From the NCBI RefSeq assembly GCF_011044155.1, contig NZ_CP049056.1, positions 4,096,001 to 4,160,000 on the forward strand: a stretch of DNA of 64,000 bases, read 5' to 3'. The translations under genes were made by a program, and so were the position numbers. This stretch comes from Pikeienuella piscinae. GTDB lineage: Bacteria; Pseudomonadota; Alphaproteobacteria; Rhodobacterales; Rhodobacteraceae. Positions within the stretch are counted from its first letter, which is position 1. Each line of letters starts with the position of its first letter. Positions 45,507 to 54,543 of the stretch are shown here, piece after piece. The notes beneath the pieces were generated by a model that saw only the letters and a list, made by a program, of their open reading frames with translations, did no database searches and was not told the origin of the DNA.

Positions 45507-45959
45507 ATGACCAACGAACTGAGTGGTGGAATCACCAGGGCCGGCGAGGGATTCGACGGCGTGGAATGGTCGATTCTCGGACAGCAGTATTTCCCCAAGG
45601 CGATCTCGGACGCGAGTTTCGCGTTTGAGGCCAACAGTCTGCCGGGGCAATTCGTGCCCGTTCATATCCATCCGACGCAGGACGAATTCATCCTGGTGCA
45701 GGAGGGCGAGCTGGAGCTGAAGCTGGACGGCGTCTGGTCCCGTGCCGGCGCGGGCGATCTTGTGCGGATGCCGAAGGGCGTGCCACACGGATATTTCAAC
45801 AAGTCGGACAAGCCTGTGAAGGTGTTGTTCTGGGTGTCCCCCGCCGGGAAGCTGAGGGACCTCTTCGCGGCGCTGCATGGGCTTGACGACGTGGAGCGGG
45901 TCGTCGCGCTATCCGCCGAGCATGACGTCGATTTCCTGCCGCCTGAAGCGAACGAATGA
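45507..45959 (+). CDS. Single-domain cupin
   Basis: This 150-residue protein has one cupin barrel. Motif 1 reads PVHIHPTQDEFILVQEGELE near residue 50, with His, His and Glu ligands. Motif 2 ends in MPKGVPHGYFN near residue 95 with the third His, so a metal site is likely. Small cupins of this kind occur in many aromatic-degradation clusters as isomerases, dioxygenases or binding proteins. Here it lies between the acyl-CoA dehydrogenase and the CoA ligase, with GGGGAG before ATG 45507. Its reaction is unknown. Confidence 0.83.
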   Translation: MTNELSGGITRAGEGFDGVEWSILGQQYFPKAISDASFAFEANSLPGQFVPVHIHPTQDEFILVQEGELELKLDGVWSRAGAGDLVRMPKGVPHGYFNKSDKPVKVLFWVSPAGKLRDLFAALHGLDDVERVVALSAEHDVDFLPPEANE

Positions 45960-45963
45960 TCCG

Positions 45964-47580
45964 ATGCTCGGGCCATCCGCACATATCGACAGTTTTGCGC
46001 GCGACAACCTGCCGCCGGAAGCCGCGCAGCCGGAATTTCGGCTGGAGGGGTTCGATTATCCGCCTTATCTGAACGTCGGGGTCGAGCTGACCGACCGCAT
46101 GGTCGAGAAAGGCTTCGGCGACCACACCGCGCTGATCGGCAATGGCAGGCGGCGCACCTACAAGGAGCTGACCGACTGGACCAACCGGTTGGCGCATGCG
46201 CTGGCAGAGGATCTCCACCTGCGCGCCGGCGATCGGGTGCTGATCCGCTCCGCCAACAATCCGGCGATGGTCGCCTGCTGGCTGGCGGCGACGAAGGCTG
46301 GCGCGGTCGTCGTGAACACCATGCCGCTGCTGCGCGCGCGAGAATTGGAGCAGATCGTCGACAAGGCGCAGGTGAAGCTGGCGCTCTGCGACACGCGGCT
46401 GATGGACGAATTGGTCGCCTGCGCCAAGACCTCCCGGTATCTCGACAAGGTCATCGGCTTCGACGGAACCGCGAACCACGACGCGGAGCTTGACCGGCTG
46501 GCCCTCACGAAACCGGTGCGGTTCGAGGCGGTGCGCACCGGGCGGGACGACGTGGCGCTGCTCGGCTTCACCTCCGGCACCACCGGTTCTCCGAAGGCGA
46601 CGATGCACTTTCATCGCGATTTGCTCATCATCGCCGATGGCTACGCGAAGGAAGTCCTTGGCGTGACGCCGGAGGATGTCTTCGTCGGCTCGCCGCCCCT
46701 CGCCTTCACCTTCGGGCTCGGCGGGCTCGCGGTCTTTCCCCTGCGTTTCGGGGCGGCGGCGACGTTGCTGGAGCAGGCGACGCCGCCGAACATGATCGAG
46801 ATCATCGAGACCTACAAGGCGACGGTCTGCTTCACCGCGCCGACCGCCTATCGCGCCATGCTGGCGGCGATGGAGGCGGGGGCCGATCTGTCTTCGCTCC
46901 GGGCCGCCGTCTCCGCTGGCGAGACCCTGCCCGCGCCGGTCTATGAAGACTGGATGAGGAAGACCGGCAAGCCGATGCTGGACGGGATCGGCGCGACCGA
47001 GATGCTGCATATCTTCATCTCGAACCGTTTCGACGATCACAAGCCCGCCTGCACCGGCAAGCCGGTGACCGGTTACGTGGCGAAGGTCGTCGATCAGAAC
47101 ATGAACGAGGTGCCCGACGGCGAGATCGGCAGGCTGGCGGTGAAGGGGCCGACCGGCTGCCGCTATCTCGACGACGAGCGGCAGGCGAGTTACGTCAGGG
47201 ATGGCTGGAACATCACCGGCGACAGCTTCCGCCGCGACGCCGAGGGCTATTTCCACTTCGCCGCCCGCAATGACGACATGATCATATCGAGCGGCTACAA
47301 TATCGCCGGGCCGGAGGTGGAGGCGGCCTTGTTGGCGCATGAGGCGGTCGCCGAATGTGCGGTGATCGGCGCGCCGGATGAGACGCGGGGCATGATCGTC
47401 GAGGCGCATGTCGTGCTCGCCGCCGGGCGCGCCGCTGACGCGGATATGGCGCAGGCGTTGCAGGAGCATGTGAAGGCGACCATCGCCCCTTACAAATATC
47501 CGCGCCGCGTGCTTTTCATTGAGGCGCTGCCGAAGACCGAAACGGGAAAGGTCCAGCGTTTCAGGCTTCGCAACGGCTGA
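45964..47580 (+). CDS. abmG: 2-aminobenzoate-CoA ligase (AMP-forming)
   Basis: This 538-residue ANL-family ligase activates an aromatic acid to its CoA thioester. The P-loop LLGFTSGTTGSPKATMHFHR lies near residue 199, the aryl-binding and adenylate motif DGIGATEMLHIFIS near residue 340, the hinge YFHFAARNDDMIISSGYNI near residue 430 and the catalytic Lys in TETGKVQR near residue 529. Benzoate-CoA-ligase-type members share the GATEMLHIFISN stretch. Context with the AbmA-type fusion makes anthranilate the likely substrate. ATG 45964 is five bases after the cupin stop; the family N-terminus fits. Confidence 0.87.
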   Translation: MLGPSAHIDSFARDNLPPEAAQPEFRLEGFDYPPYLNVGVELTDRMVEKGFGDHTALIGNGRRRTYKELTDWTNRLAHALAEDLHLRAGDRVLIRSANNPAMVACWLAATKAGAVVVNTMPLLRARELEQIVDKAQVKLALCDTRLMDELVACAKTSRYLDKVIGFDGTANHDAELDRLALTKPVRFEAVRTGRDDVALLGFTSGTTGSPKATMHFHRDLLIIADGYAKEVLGVTPEDVFVGSPPLAFTFGLGGLAVFPLRFGAAATLLEQATPPNMIEIIETYKATVCFTAPTAYRAMLAAMEAGADLSSLRAAVSAGETLPAPVYEDWMRKTGKPMLDGIGATEMLHIFISNRFDDHKPACTGKPVTGYVAKVVDQNMNEVPDGEIGRLAVKGPTGCRYLDDERQASYVRDGWNITGDSFRRDAEGYFHFAARNDDMIISSGYNIAGPEVEAALLAHEAVAECAVIGAPDETRGMIVEAHVVLAAGRAADADMAQALQEHVKATIAPYKYPRRVLFIEALPKTETGKVQRFRLRNG

Positions 47581-47590
47581 GGAGGACAAG

Positions 47591-47827
47591 ATGACCTGCG
47601 TATTCGTGCAACTCCGTTGCGATCCCGGCAAGACTTATGAAGTCGCCGACGAGATCTACGACCGGGAGATTGTCTCCGAGCTCTATTCGACCTCGGGCGA
47701 TTTCGACCTGCTGATGAAGCTCTATATTCCTGACGAAGAGGATGTGGGCCGCTTCATCAATGAAAAGCTGCTGACGATACCGGGCATCGCGCGGTCGCTG
47801 ACAACGCTGACGTTCAAGGCGTTCTGA
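47591..47827 (+). CDS. Stand-alone Lrp/AsnC ligand-binding (RAM) domain protein
   Basis: This protein of only 78 residues matches the effector-binding RAM domain of Lrp/AsnC regulators (CVFVQLRCDPGKTYEVAD... YSTSGDFDLLMKLYIPD), with no HTH. RAM domains form rings that bind small ligands, usually amino acids, at subunit interfaces. Situated between the ligase and the importer genes, it may sense anthranilate or an amino-acid-like intermediate, or modulate the ligase or MarR. GAGGAGG precedes ATG 47591. Role not established. Confidence 0.83.
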   Translation: MTCVFVQLRCDPGKTYEVADEIYDREIVSELYSTSGDFDLLMKLYIPDEEDVGRFINEKLLTIPGIARSLTTLTFKAF

Positions 47828-47861
47828 CAAGACTTGAGAAACCGACAGGAAGGATAATCAG

Positions 47862-49004
47862 ATGAAATTCAACGCCAAATTCGCGGCGGCGCTTTCGGCG
47901 CTGGCGCTCGCGGCCTCGGCGGCGGCTGCCGAGCAGGTCAAGGTGGGCATGATCACCACCCTCTCGGGCGGCGGCGCCGGGCTGGGCATCGATGTGCGCG
48001 ACGGGTTCCTGCTGGCGCTGAAGCAGGCCGGCGCCTCCGATGTCGAGATGATCATCGAGGACGATCAGCGCAAGCCTGATGTCGCGGTGCAGCTTTCCGA
48101 CAAGATGATCCAATCCGATAAGGTCGACATCATGACCGGGATCATCTGGTCGAATCTCGCCATGGCGGTGGCGCCTGGCGCGGTCAAGCAGGGCAAGTTC
48201 TATCTTTCGCCGAACGCCGGGCCGTCGGCGCTGGCCGGGAAGGGCTGCGACAAGAACTATTTCAACGTCGCCTGGCAGAACGACAACCTGCATGAGGCGG
48301 CGGGCGCATACGCCAATTCCGCCGGCTACGAGAAGAGCTTCATCCTCGCGCCGAACTATCCGGCCGGAAAGGACGCGCTCACGGGCTACAAGCGGTTCTT
48401 CGAGGGCGACTACGCCGGTGAGGTCTACACCAAACTCGGCCAGACCGATTACGCCGCCGAGATCGCGCAGATTCGCGCCTCGGGGGCCGACTCGGTGTTC
48501 TTCTTCCTGCCCGGCGGCATGGGCATCGCGTTCATGAAGCAATACGCGCAGTCCGGCGTGGATATTCCGCTGATCGGGCCGGCCTTCAGTTTCGATCAGG
48601 GCATCTTGCAGGCGGTCGGCGACGCCGCGCTCGGCGTCAAGAACACTTCGCAATGGTCGAAGGATATCGACAACGAGACCAACAAGGCCTTTGTCGCCAG
48701 TTTCCAAGAGGAATACGGTCGGCTCCCCTCGCTCTATGCGAGCCAGGGGTTCGACACCGCGAACCTGATGCTCTCAGCGCTGAAGGTTGCGCAGCCTTCG
48801 GACGCGGACGCCTTCAGGGCGGCGCTGGAGACAGCGGACTTCGCCTCGACCCGGGGCGATTTCAAGTTCGGTCCGAACCACCACCCGATCCAGGACATCT
48901 ATGTCCGTGAAGTGATCAAGGAGGGCGACGTATTCACCAACAAGATCGTCGGGGTCGCGCTAGAGGATCACGGCGACGCCTACGCGGCCGAGTGCAAGAT
49001 GTAG
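47862..49004 (+). CDS. Branched-chain-type ABC transporter binding protein (aromatic substrate likely)
   Basis: This 380-residue periplasmic binding protein of the LivK/ANF type has a 23-residue Sec signal ending ASAAAA with no lipobox Cys, then VKVGMITTLSGGGAGLGIDV. Two lobes are visible, with the hinge near GVDIPLIGPAFSFDQG. Members near aromatic-acid genes bind benzoate-like ligands. With the aminobenzoate-CoA ligase just upstream, anthranilate is the expected ligand; this is inference. A hairpin-forming gap separates it from the permease genes. Confidence 0.9.
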   Translation: MKFNAKFAAALSALALAASAAAAEQVKVGMITTLSGGGAGLGIDVRDGFLLALKQAGASDVEMIIEDDQRKPDVAVQLSDKMIQSDKVDIMTGIIWSNLAMAVAPGAVKQGKFYLSPNAGPSALAGKGCDKNYFNVAWQNDNLHEAAGAYANSAGYEKSFILAPNYPAGKDALTGYKRFFEGDYAGEVYTKLGQTDYAAEIAQIRASGADSVFFFLPGGMGIAFMKQYAQSGVDIPLIGPAFSFDQGILQAVGDAALGVKNTSQWSKDIDNETNKAFVASFQEEYGRLPSLYASQGFDTANLMLSALKVAQPSDADAFRAALETADFASTRGDFKFGPNHHPIQDIYVREVIKEGDVFTNKIVGVALEDHGDAYAAECKM

Positions 49005-49037
49005 GCGGAGGCCTCCTGCGCGGTCCCGGACCCGGTC

Positions 49038-49081
49038 CGGGGCCCCGACCGGGCCGCCGCGCCTTTGAGGTCGGGGTCCCG
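49038..49081 (+). other. GC hairpin after the Liv-type binding-protein gene
   Basis: A 13-bp stem with one G-T pair (CGGGGCCCCGACC / GGTCGGGGTCCCG) and an 18-base loop lies in the 121-base gap between the binding-protein and permease genes. An overlapping alternative pairing uses CCCGGTCCGGGG with CCCCGACCGGG. It is the fourth such structure behind a binding-protein gene in the window. Confidence 0.45.
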
Positions 49082-49125
49082 GGGCAAGCCCGGTATCGCG
49101 TGGAGCTTCGAGGCGGCGAGCGCCC

Positions 49126-50046
49126 ATGTCCCTGATCCTTCTCATCGAACAGGTCCTGAACGGGCTTCAACTCGGCGTCATGCTGTTCCTGATGGCGGCC
49201 GGGCTGACGCTGGTCTTCGGGGTGATGGGGCTGATCAATCTCGCGCATGGCTCGCTCTACATGGTCGGGGCATTCGCCTGCGCGGCGGTGGCCGCGGCGA
49301 CGGGCTCTTTCTGGCTCGGCCTCGCCGCCAGCCTCGCCGCCGCGGCCGGCGCAGGGGCGTTGGTGGAGATCACCGTCATCCGTCGCCTCTACCGGCGCGA
49401 TCATCTCGACCAGGTGCTCGCGACGTTCGCGCTGATCCTGATCTTCTCGGAGTCTGTGCGCTGGCTCTTCGGCTCCTTTCCGCTTTATCTTGATACGCCG
49501 CCGCTATTGGCGGGGGCGGTGACGCTACCGGGCGGCATCGAATATCCGCTCTACCGGCTCGCCATCATTGTCGCCGGGCTCGTAGTGGCGACGGGGCTTT
49601 TCCTCCTGATCGGGCGCACGCGGCTCGGCGTCCGCATTCGCGCCGGCGAGAGCGACCGCGAGATGATCGCCGCGCTTGGCGTCGATATCGACCGGCTCTA
49701 CACGGCCGTCTTCGCGCTCGGCGCCGCGCTCGCCGGGTTCGCCGGGGCGATGGTCGGCGCGATCCAGTCGGTGCAGGTCGGGATGGGTGAGCCGGTTCTG
49801 ATCCTCGCCTTCGTGGTGATCGTTATCGGCGGCGTCGGCTCGATCAAGGGGGCGTTGATCGGTGCGATTCTGGTCGGGGTGACGGACACGCTGGGGCGGT
49901 TCTTGTTGCCGATCGCTTTCGGCGCCGTGATGGAGCCTTCGGCGGCCACCGCCATCGGCGCCTCGCTGGCCTCGATGCTGATCTACATTTTGATGGCGCT
50001 GGTGCTGGTCTTTCGGCCGACCGGACTTTTCGGGGCTGGCGCGTGA
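49126..50046 (+). CDS. Branched-chain-type ABC transporter permease (LivH family)
   Basis: This 306-residue permease has about eight hydrophobic helices. The N-terminus LIEQVLNGLQLGVMLFLMAAGL and the cytoplasmic E-S-D-R-E-M-I-A-A-L-G-V-D loop near residue 175, which docks the ATPases, are LivH features; GGVGSIKGALIGAILVG follows. It overlaps the LivM gene by four bases (GTGA). It forms the channel with LivM and takes up the aromatic acid presumed to be the operon's substrate. Confidence 0.92.
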   Translation: MSLILLIEQVLNGLQLGVMLFLMAAGLTLVFGVMGLINLAHGSLYMVGAFACAAVAAATGSFWLGLAASLAAAAGAGALVEITVIRRLYRRDHLDQVLATFALILIFSESVRWLFGSFPLYLDTPPLLAGAVTLPGGIEYPLYRLAIIVAGLVVATGLFLLIGRTRLGVRIRAGESDREMIAALGVDIDRLYTAVFALGAALAGFAGAMVGAIQSVQVGMGEPVLILAFVVIVIGGVGSIKGALIGAILVGVTDTLGRFLLPIAFGAVMEPSAATAIGASLASMLIYILMALVLVFRPTGLFGAGA

Positions 50047-51023
50047 GCCGGGAGACGGCGCTCAACGCCGCGCTTCTTCTCGGGTTGCTCGGGGTGGCGC
50101 TGGTCGCGATGGCGGCGGCGGAGCCCTTCATCGTGACCCTGGCGACGAAGGTCGCGATCCTCGCGCTCGCCGGGGTCGGGCTCAACATCGCGCTCGGGCT
50201 CGGCGGCATGGTGTCCTTCGGTCACGCGGCGTTTTTTGGTCTTGGCGGCTATGCGACCGGCGTGCTGGCCAGCCATGCGCTGAATTACGAGCCGTTGATG
50301 GAGACGCCCATCCTGATCGAGGGAACGACGCAGATGCTGGTGATCTGGCCGGTCGCGATGGCGCTTTCCGGCGTCGCCGCGCTCGCCATTGGCGCACTCT
50401 CGCTCAGGACGAGCGGCATATTCTTCATCATGATCACGCTCGCCTTCGCGCAGATGATCTATTACTTCGCCATCTCCTGGCCCGCCTATGGCGGTGAGGA
50501 CGGTCTTTCGATCTATGTGCGCTCCGAATTTCCCGGCCTGGATACCCTCGATCCGATCCAGTTCTTCGCCATCTGTTTCGCGCTGCTCTGCCTCGCGCTG
50601 CTGTTCTCCGCCATGCTCGCGCGTTCGCGCTTCGGGTTGGCGCTTAGCGGGGCGCGGCAGAACGAGGCGCGGTTGCGCGCCGTCGGGATCGGGCCATACG
50701 GCGTCAGGCTGATCGCTTTCGTGATTTCGGGGATGATCACCGGCCTCGCCGGCGCGCTTTTCGCCGATCTCAATCGCTTCGTCAGCCCGTCGATGCTGGA
50801 CTGGCACACTTCCGGGCAGATCATCGTCTTCGTCATTCTCGGTGGAGTCGGCCGGCTCTGCGGGCCGGTGGCGGGGGCGGGGCTTTATATCCTCCTCGAG
50901 CACAATCTCGGCGGACTGACCGAGTTCTGGCAGGCGCCTTTCGGTCTTTTGCTGCTGCTCGTGGTGCTGTTCGCGCCGGGCGGGATCATTGGGCTGCTGG
51001 CGCGGGGGCGGCGTCATGGCTGA
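50043..51023 (+). CDS. Branched-chain-type ABC transporter permease (LivM family)
   Basis: This 326-residue permease has about nine helices. It has the LivM pattern LNIALGLGGMVSFGHAAFFG near residue 45, the cytoplasmic ATPase-docking loop GARQNEARLRAVGIGPYGVR near residue 200, and GGVGRLCGPVAGA. A GTG start at 50043 overlaps livH; its 3' end overlaps the LivG start by eight bases. It pairs with the LivH-like subunit. Confidence 0.92.
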   Translation: MSRETALNAALLLGLLGVALVAMAAAEPFIVTLATKVAILALAGVGLNIALGLGGMVSFGHAAFFGLGGYATGVLASHALNYEPLMETPILIEGTTQMLVIWPVAMALSGVAALAIGALSLRTSGIFFIMITLAFAQMIYYFAISWPAYGGEDGLSIYVRSEFPGLDTLDPIQFFAICFALLCLALLFSAMLARSRFGLALSGARQNEARLRAVGIGPYGVRLIAFVISGMITGLAGALFADLNRFVSPSMLDWHTSGQIIVFVILGGVGRLCGPVAGAGLYILLEHNLGGLTEFWQAPFGLLLLLVVLFAPGGIIGLLARGRRHG

Positions 51024-51764
51024 GCCGGTTCTTTCCGTTCGCGGCCTATCAAAGAGCTTCGGCGCCCTGAAGGCGACCGATGATGTGACGCTGACGCTGA
51101 AGCGCGGCGAGATTCACGCGCTGATCGGGCCGAACGGGGCGGGGAAGTCGACTCTCATCAGGCAGATCACCGGCGAGATCAGGCAGGATTCCGGCGAGAT
51201 CCGGCTTGGCGAAGCGGAGATCAGCGCGCTCTCCACCCAGGCGCGGGCGCGGCGCGGGCTGGCGCGGAGCTTTCAGGTCTCGTCATTGGCGCCGGAATTC
51301 ACCGTCCTTGAGAACGTCATGCTGGCGGTGGCGGGGGCTTCCGGCCGGCGGCTTGGCCTCATCCGTCCCGCGACAGGCGACGGGGCGCTGACCACGCCGG
51401 CTCGCCGTCATATCGCCCGCGCCGGGCTGGAGGGGCGCGAAAATGCGCGCGCCGCCGATCTCAGCCACGGCGAGAGGCGAAGCCTTGAGATCGCTATGGC
51501 GCTGGCGCTGGAGCCTGTGGCGTTTCTGCTCGACGAGCCAATGGCCGGTATGGGGCCGGAGGGCTCGGAGCGCCTTACCGCGCTGCTTTCCGGGTTGCGG
51601 GCGCAGGCGCCGATTCTGCTCGTCGAACATGACATGGACGCGGTGTTCGCGCTCGCCGACCGGATCAGCGTTCTGGTCTACGGCGCGCTGATCGCGACCG
51701 GCACAGTTGAGGAGATTCGCGCCGACGCGGAGGTCCGGCGCGCCTATCTCGGCGAGGAGGGCTG

Positions 51765-51765
<1 letters not shown>
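51016..51765 (+). CDS. Branched-chain-type ABC transporter ATPase (LivG family)
   Basis: This 249-residue ATPase has Walker A GPNGAGKSTLI near residue 38, the Q-loop region ARSFQVSSLAPEFTVLEN, a signature reduced to LSHGERRSLEIAMAL near residue 154, Walker B FLLDEPMAGMGPEG and the switch His in LVEHDMD. The LSHGE variant of the signature is normal for LivG. ATG 51016 overlaps the end of the LivM gene. The stop overlaps the LivF start by one base. Confidence 0.92.
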
Positions 51766-52454
<689 letters not shown>

Positions 52455-52456
52455 GG

Positions 52457-52882
52457 ATGGCCTTCACCCATCATCTGAAAGTGCTGTTCCAGCATTGCGA
52501 CCCGGCCGGGATCGTTTTCTATCCGCGCTATTTCGAAATGGCGAACGAAGCCGTCGAGGCCTGGTTCGCCGATCGGCTCGCGACCCCGTTCGAGCGCCTG
52601 CACGGGACGATGGGCCTCGCGATTCCGACCGTCGCGCTACAGGTCGAGTTCGTCGCGCCGAGCCGGCATGGCGACCGTCTGACGTTCCGGCTCCAGCCGG
52701 ATCGGATCGGACGGAGCAGCCTCGCGCTGGGAACGCTGGCGATGGCGGAGGATGGCGAGGAGCGGATGAAGATGCGCTCCACCCTCGTCCTGACCGAGCG
52801 GGCGGGTGGCGGCGCCCGCCCCTGGCCGGACGAGCTTCGAGCGCGGCTGAACACCGAACTGAAAGAAGAGGAAACCCGATGA
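52457..52882 (+). CDS. Hot-dog-fold acyl-CoA thioesterase (4HBT/YbgC type)
   Basis: This is a 141-residue hot-dog thioesterase. The active-site region FQHCDPAGIVFYPRYFEMAN near residue 10 has the conserved Asp of 4-hydroxybenzoyl-CoA thioesterases. In a CoA-dependent aromatic pathway it probably releases CoA from dead-end or overaccumulated thioesters, a proofreading task known for related clusters. It starts two bases after LivF and overlaps the RidA gene by four. Confidence 0.88.
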   Translation: MAFTHHLKVLFQHCDPAGIVFYPRYFEMANEAVEAWFADRLATPFERLHGTMGLAIPTVALQVEFVAPSRHGDRLTFRLQPDRIGRSSLALGTLAMAEDGEERMKMRSTLVLTERAGGGARPWPDELRARLNTELKEEETR

Positions 52883-53274
52883 AGGTCATTCACCCGGAGG
52901 GCTGGGCCCCGGCCAGGGGGTACGCGAACGGCTTGCTGACGCCGGACGGCGCCCTTCATGTCGGCGGCCAGATCGGCTGGGACGCGGATCAGGTCTTTCG
53001 CAGCCATGATTTCATCGGGCAGATGGAGCAGACCTTGCGCAATGTCGTCGCGGTGGTCGAGGCGGCCGGCGGCTGCGCGGCGGATATCGCCCGGCTCACA
53101 TGGTTCGTGAAGGACAAGTCGGAATATGTCGCCCGTCAGAGAGAGATCGGCGAGGTCTATCGTCGCGTCATCGGCCGGCATTTTCCGGCCATGACCATGG
53201 TCGTGGTGAAGGACCTGATAGAGGATGAAGCGCTGATCGAGATCGAGGCGACGGCCTATATCGCGCCGCGCTGA
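52879..53274 (+). CDS. RidA-family enamine/imine deaminase
   Basis: This 131-residue RidA/YjgF protein keeps the active-site features GGQIGWDADQ near residue 35 and IEIEATAYIAPR at the end, where the conserved Glu lies; the usual Arg is replaced or shifted (DLIEDEALIEIE). RidA proteins hydrolyse enamines and imines to ketones and ammonia. The product of AbmA-type enzymes, 2-amino-5-oxocyclohex-1-ene-carboxyl-CoA, is itself an enamine, so this protein is a good candidate for nitrogen removal; this is inference. It is the last gene of the 15-gene run. Confidence 0.85.
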   Translation: MKVIHPEGWAPARGYANGLLTPDGALHVGGQIGWDADQVFRSHDFIGQMEQTLRNVVAVVEAAGGCAADIARLTWFVKDKSEYVARQREIGEVYRRVIGRHFPAMTMVVVKDLIEDEALIEIEATAYIAPR

Positions 53275-53307
53275 ACTCGCCCCCGCCTGCGGACCGGCGT
53301 CGAAGGC

Positions 53308-54033
53308 TTAACGCCGTCTGCCCGGCAGGCCGACCGGCAATCCGGTTCCAATACGCCCGGCGCCCGGCGCGCGGATGCGCGCCAGCGCCGCCGCCGGGCC
53401 GGCCATAAGAACGCGCGTGAGCGGGTTCTTCCTGGCCTGCGCCTTGGCCTTCTCGAAGCGCATCACATCCGAGATCCGACGGTCGAGAAAGGCCCATGTT
53501 CGCTCATGCCCCTCGCTCTGGTCGCCGAGCCAGTAGAGGAGGGTGGAGGAATAGACGCCCGACAGGATCGCCCGCTTCGAATACCAGTTGAAATCCTCGG
53601 AGGTGTCACCGAGCGCTGACCAGACAGCGTCTGCGGTTCCCCAGATCAGCCGGGCGCCCTCGGCGGCGTTCATCGGCAACGAAAAGAGCGTGGCGCCGCG
53701 GCGCACCGCCTCGCGGTGCATCTCCGCGACCTCCAGCCGAATGCGAATAAGTTTCGCCACGCGCTCGCTGTAGCGCAGTGCGCTGAGATCCGTCTCCGCC
53801 GCCAACCGCTTCATTTCTTCGTCGCCGGCCTTGTGAAAGGCGACGGCGAGATCGAACCCGCGCCGCGGCGCCGCGGCGCGGGCGGTCGCCTCGTCGATCC
53901 CGGTGTCAGCCAGCGCGGCGCGCCAGGTCGCATCTGTCCAGCCGTCGAAAGGCGCGTGAACCAGCGCCGCTTCAAGGAGCGCGGCGCGCGTCTGCTCCAA
54001 GCGGTCGGGCTCGGTCCGGTTCTCTTCGCTCAT
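53308..54033 (-). CDS. COQ9-family ubiquinone biosynthesis protein
   Basis: This 241-residue helical protein of the COQ9 family presents prenylated intermediates to the Coq7-type hydroxylase during ubiquinone synthesis. The N-terminal TetR-like fold (LEQTRAALLEAALVHAPFDG) and the conserved WYSKRAILSGVYSSTLLYWL segment near residue 150 are visible, followed by the amphipathic C-terminal helix DRRISDVMRFEKAK. It is divergent from rpsU, with 94 bases between starts, an arrangement seen in many alphaproteobacteria. Confidence 0.93.
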   Translation of the reverse strand: MSEENRTEPDRLEQTRAALLEAALVHAPFDGWTDATWRAALADTGIDEATARAAAPRRGFDLAVAFHKAGDEEMKRLAAETDLSALRYSERVAKLIRIRLEVAEMHREAVRRGATLFSLPMNAAEGARLIWGTADAVWSALGDTSEDFNWYSKRAILSGVYSSTLLYWLGDQSEGHERTWAFLDRRISDVMRFEKAKAQARKNPLTRVLMAGPAAALARIRAPGAGRIGTGLPVGLPGRRR

Positions 54034-54047
54034 GTCTGCTCCTGCGG

Positions 54048-54076
54048 TGGACAGGCTTCTCTTGCTTCGCTATATA
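54048..54076 (+). promoter_or_regulatory. Sigma-70-type promoter of rpsU
   Basis: The boxes TGGACA (54048-54053) and TATATA (54071-54076) are separated by exactly 17 bases. The expected transcript start, near 54083, leaves a 45-base leader before rpsU. The -10 box lies within the palindrome CGCTATATAGCG. Confidence 0.6.
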
Positions 54077-54127
54077 GCGCGCTCCTGCAAAAACCGAAAC
54101 TCGAACACTGGAAAGGTGGTGACGTAA

Positions 54128-54334
54128 GTGCAGGTTCTGGTTCGCGACAACAATGTCGATCAGGCGCTTCGCGCATTGAAGAAGAAGATGCAGCGCGAGG
54201 GTATCTTTCGCGAGATGAAGCTTCGGCAGCATTATGAAAAGCCGTCCGTGAAACGGGCGCGCGAGAAGGCCGAGGCGATTCGCCGGGCGCGCAAGCTGGC
54301 GCGCAAAAAGGCGCAACGCGAAGGCGGTCTCTGA
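54128..54334 (+). CDS. rpsU: 30S ribosomal protein S21
   Basis: This 68-residue basic protein of the small subunit has [20 protein letters not shown] at the start, [18 protein letters not shown] in the middle and an Arg/Lys-rich tail, all as in alphaproteobacterial S21. S21 helps base-pairing at the anti-Shine-Dalgarno end of 16S rRNA. GTG start at 54128. It has its own promoter and a rho-independent terminator and is probably monocistronic. Confidence 0.97.
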   Translation: MQVLVRDNNVDQALRALKKKMQREGIFREMKLRQHYEKPSVKRAREKAEAIRRARKLARKKAQREGGL

Positions 54335-54388
54335 TCGCTTGATGGGGCCGCCGCTGCGGCCCGGTCGGACAGGACGCTGACGCGTCAG

Positions 54389-54420
54389 GCCTCCGGAAAC
54401 ATCGTTTCCGGGGGCTTTTT
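54389..54420 (+). terminator. Rho-independent terminator after rpsU
   Basis: This is a 12-bp stem (GCCTCCGGAAAC / GTTTCCGGGGGC, one T-G pair) with a 3-base loop and a run of five T, 55 bases after the rpsU stop. Confidence 0.9.
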
Positions 54421-54543
54421 CGCGCGCGGCCCGAGAAAATCGGGCGATTTTCGTTCGGCCATATGTCTGCTGTTTCGCCTGGCGGGCCGGTGGACTATCC
54501 ACCCGTTACCGTTCATGTTGCGCGAACGGTACGAGGAGAAACG

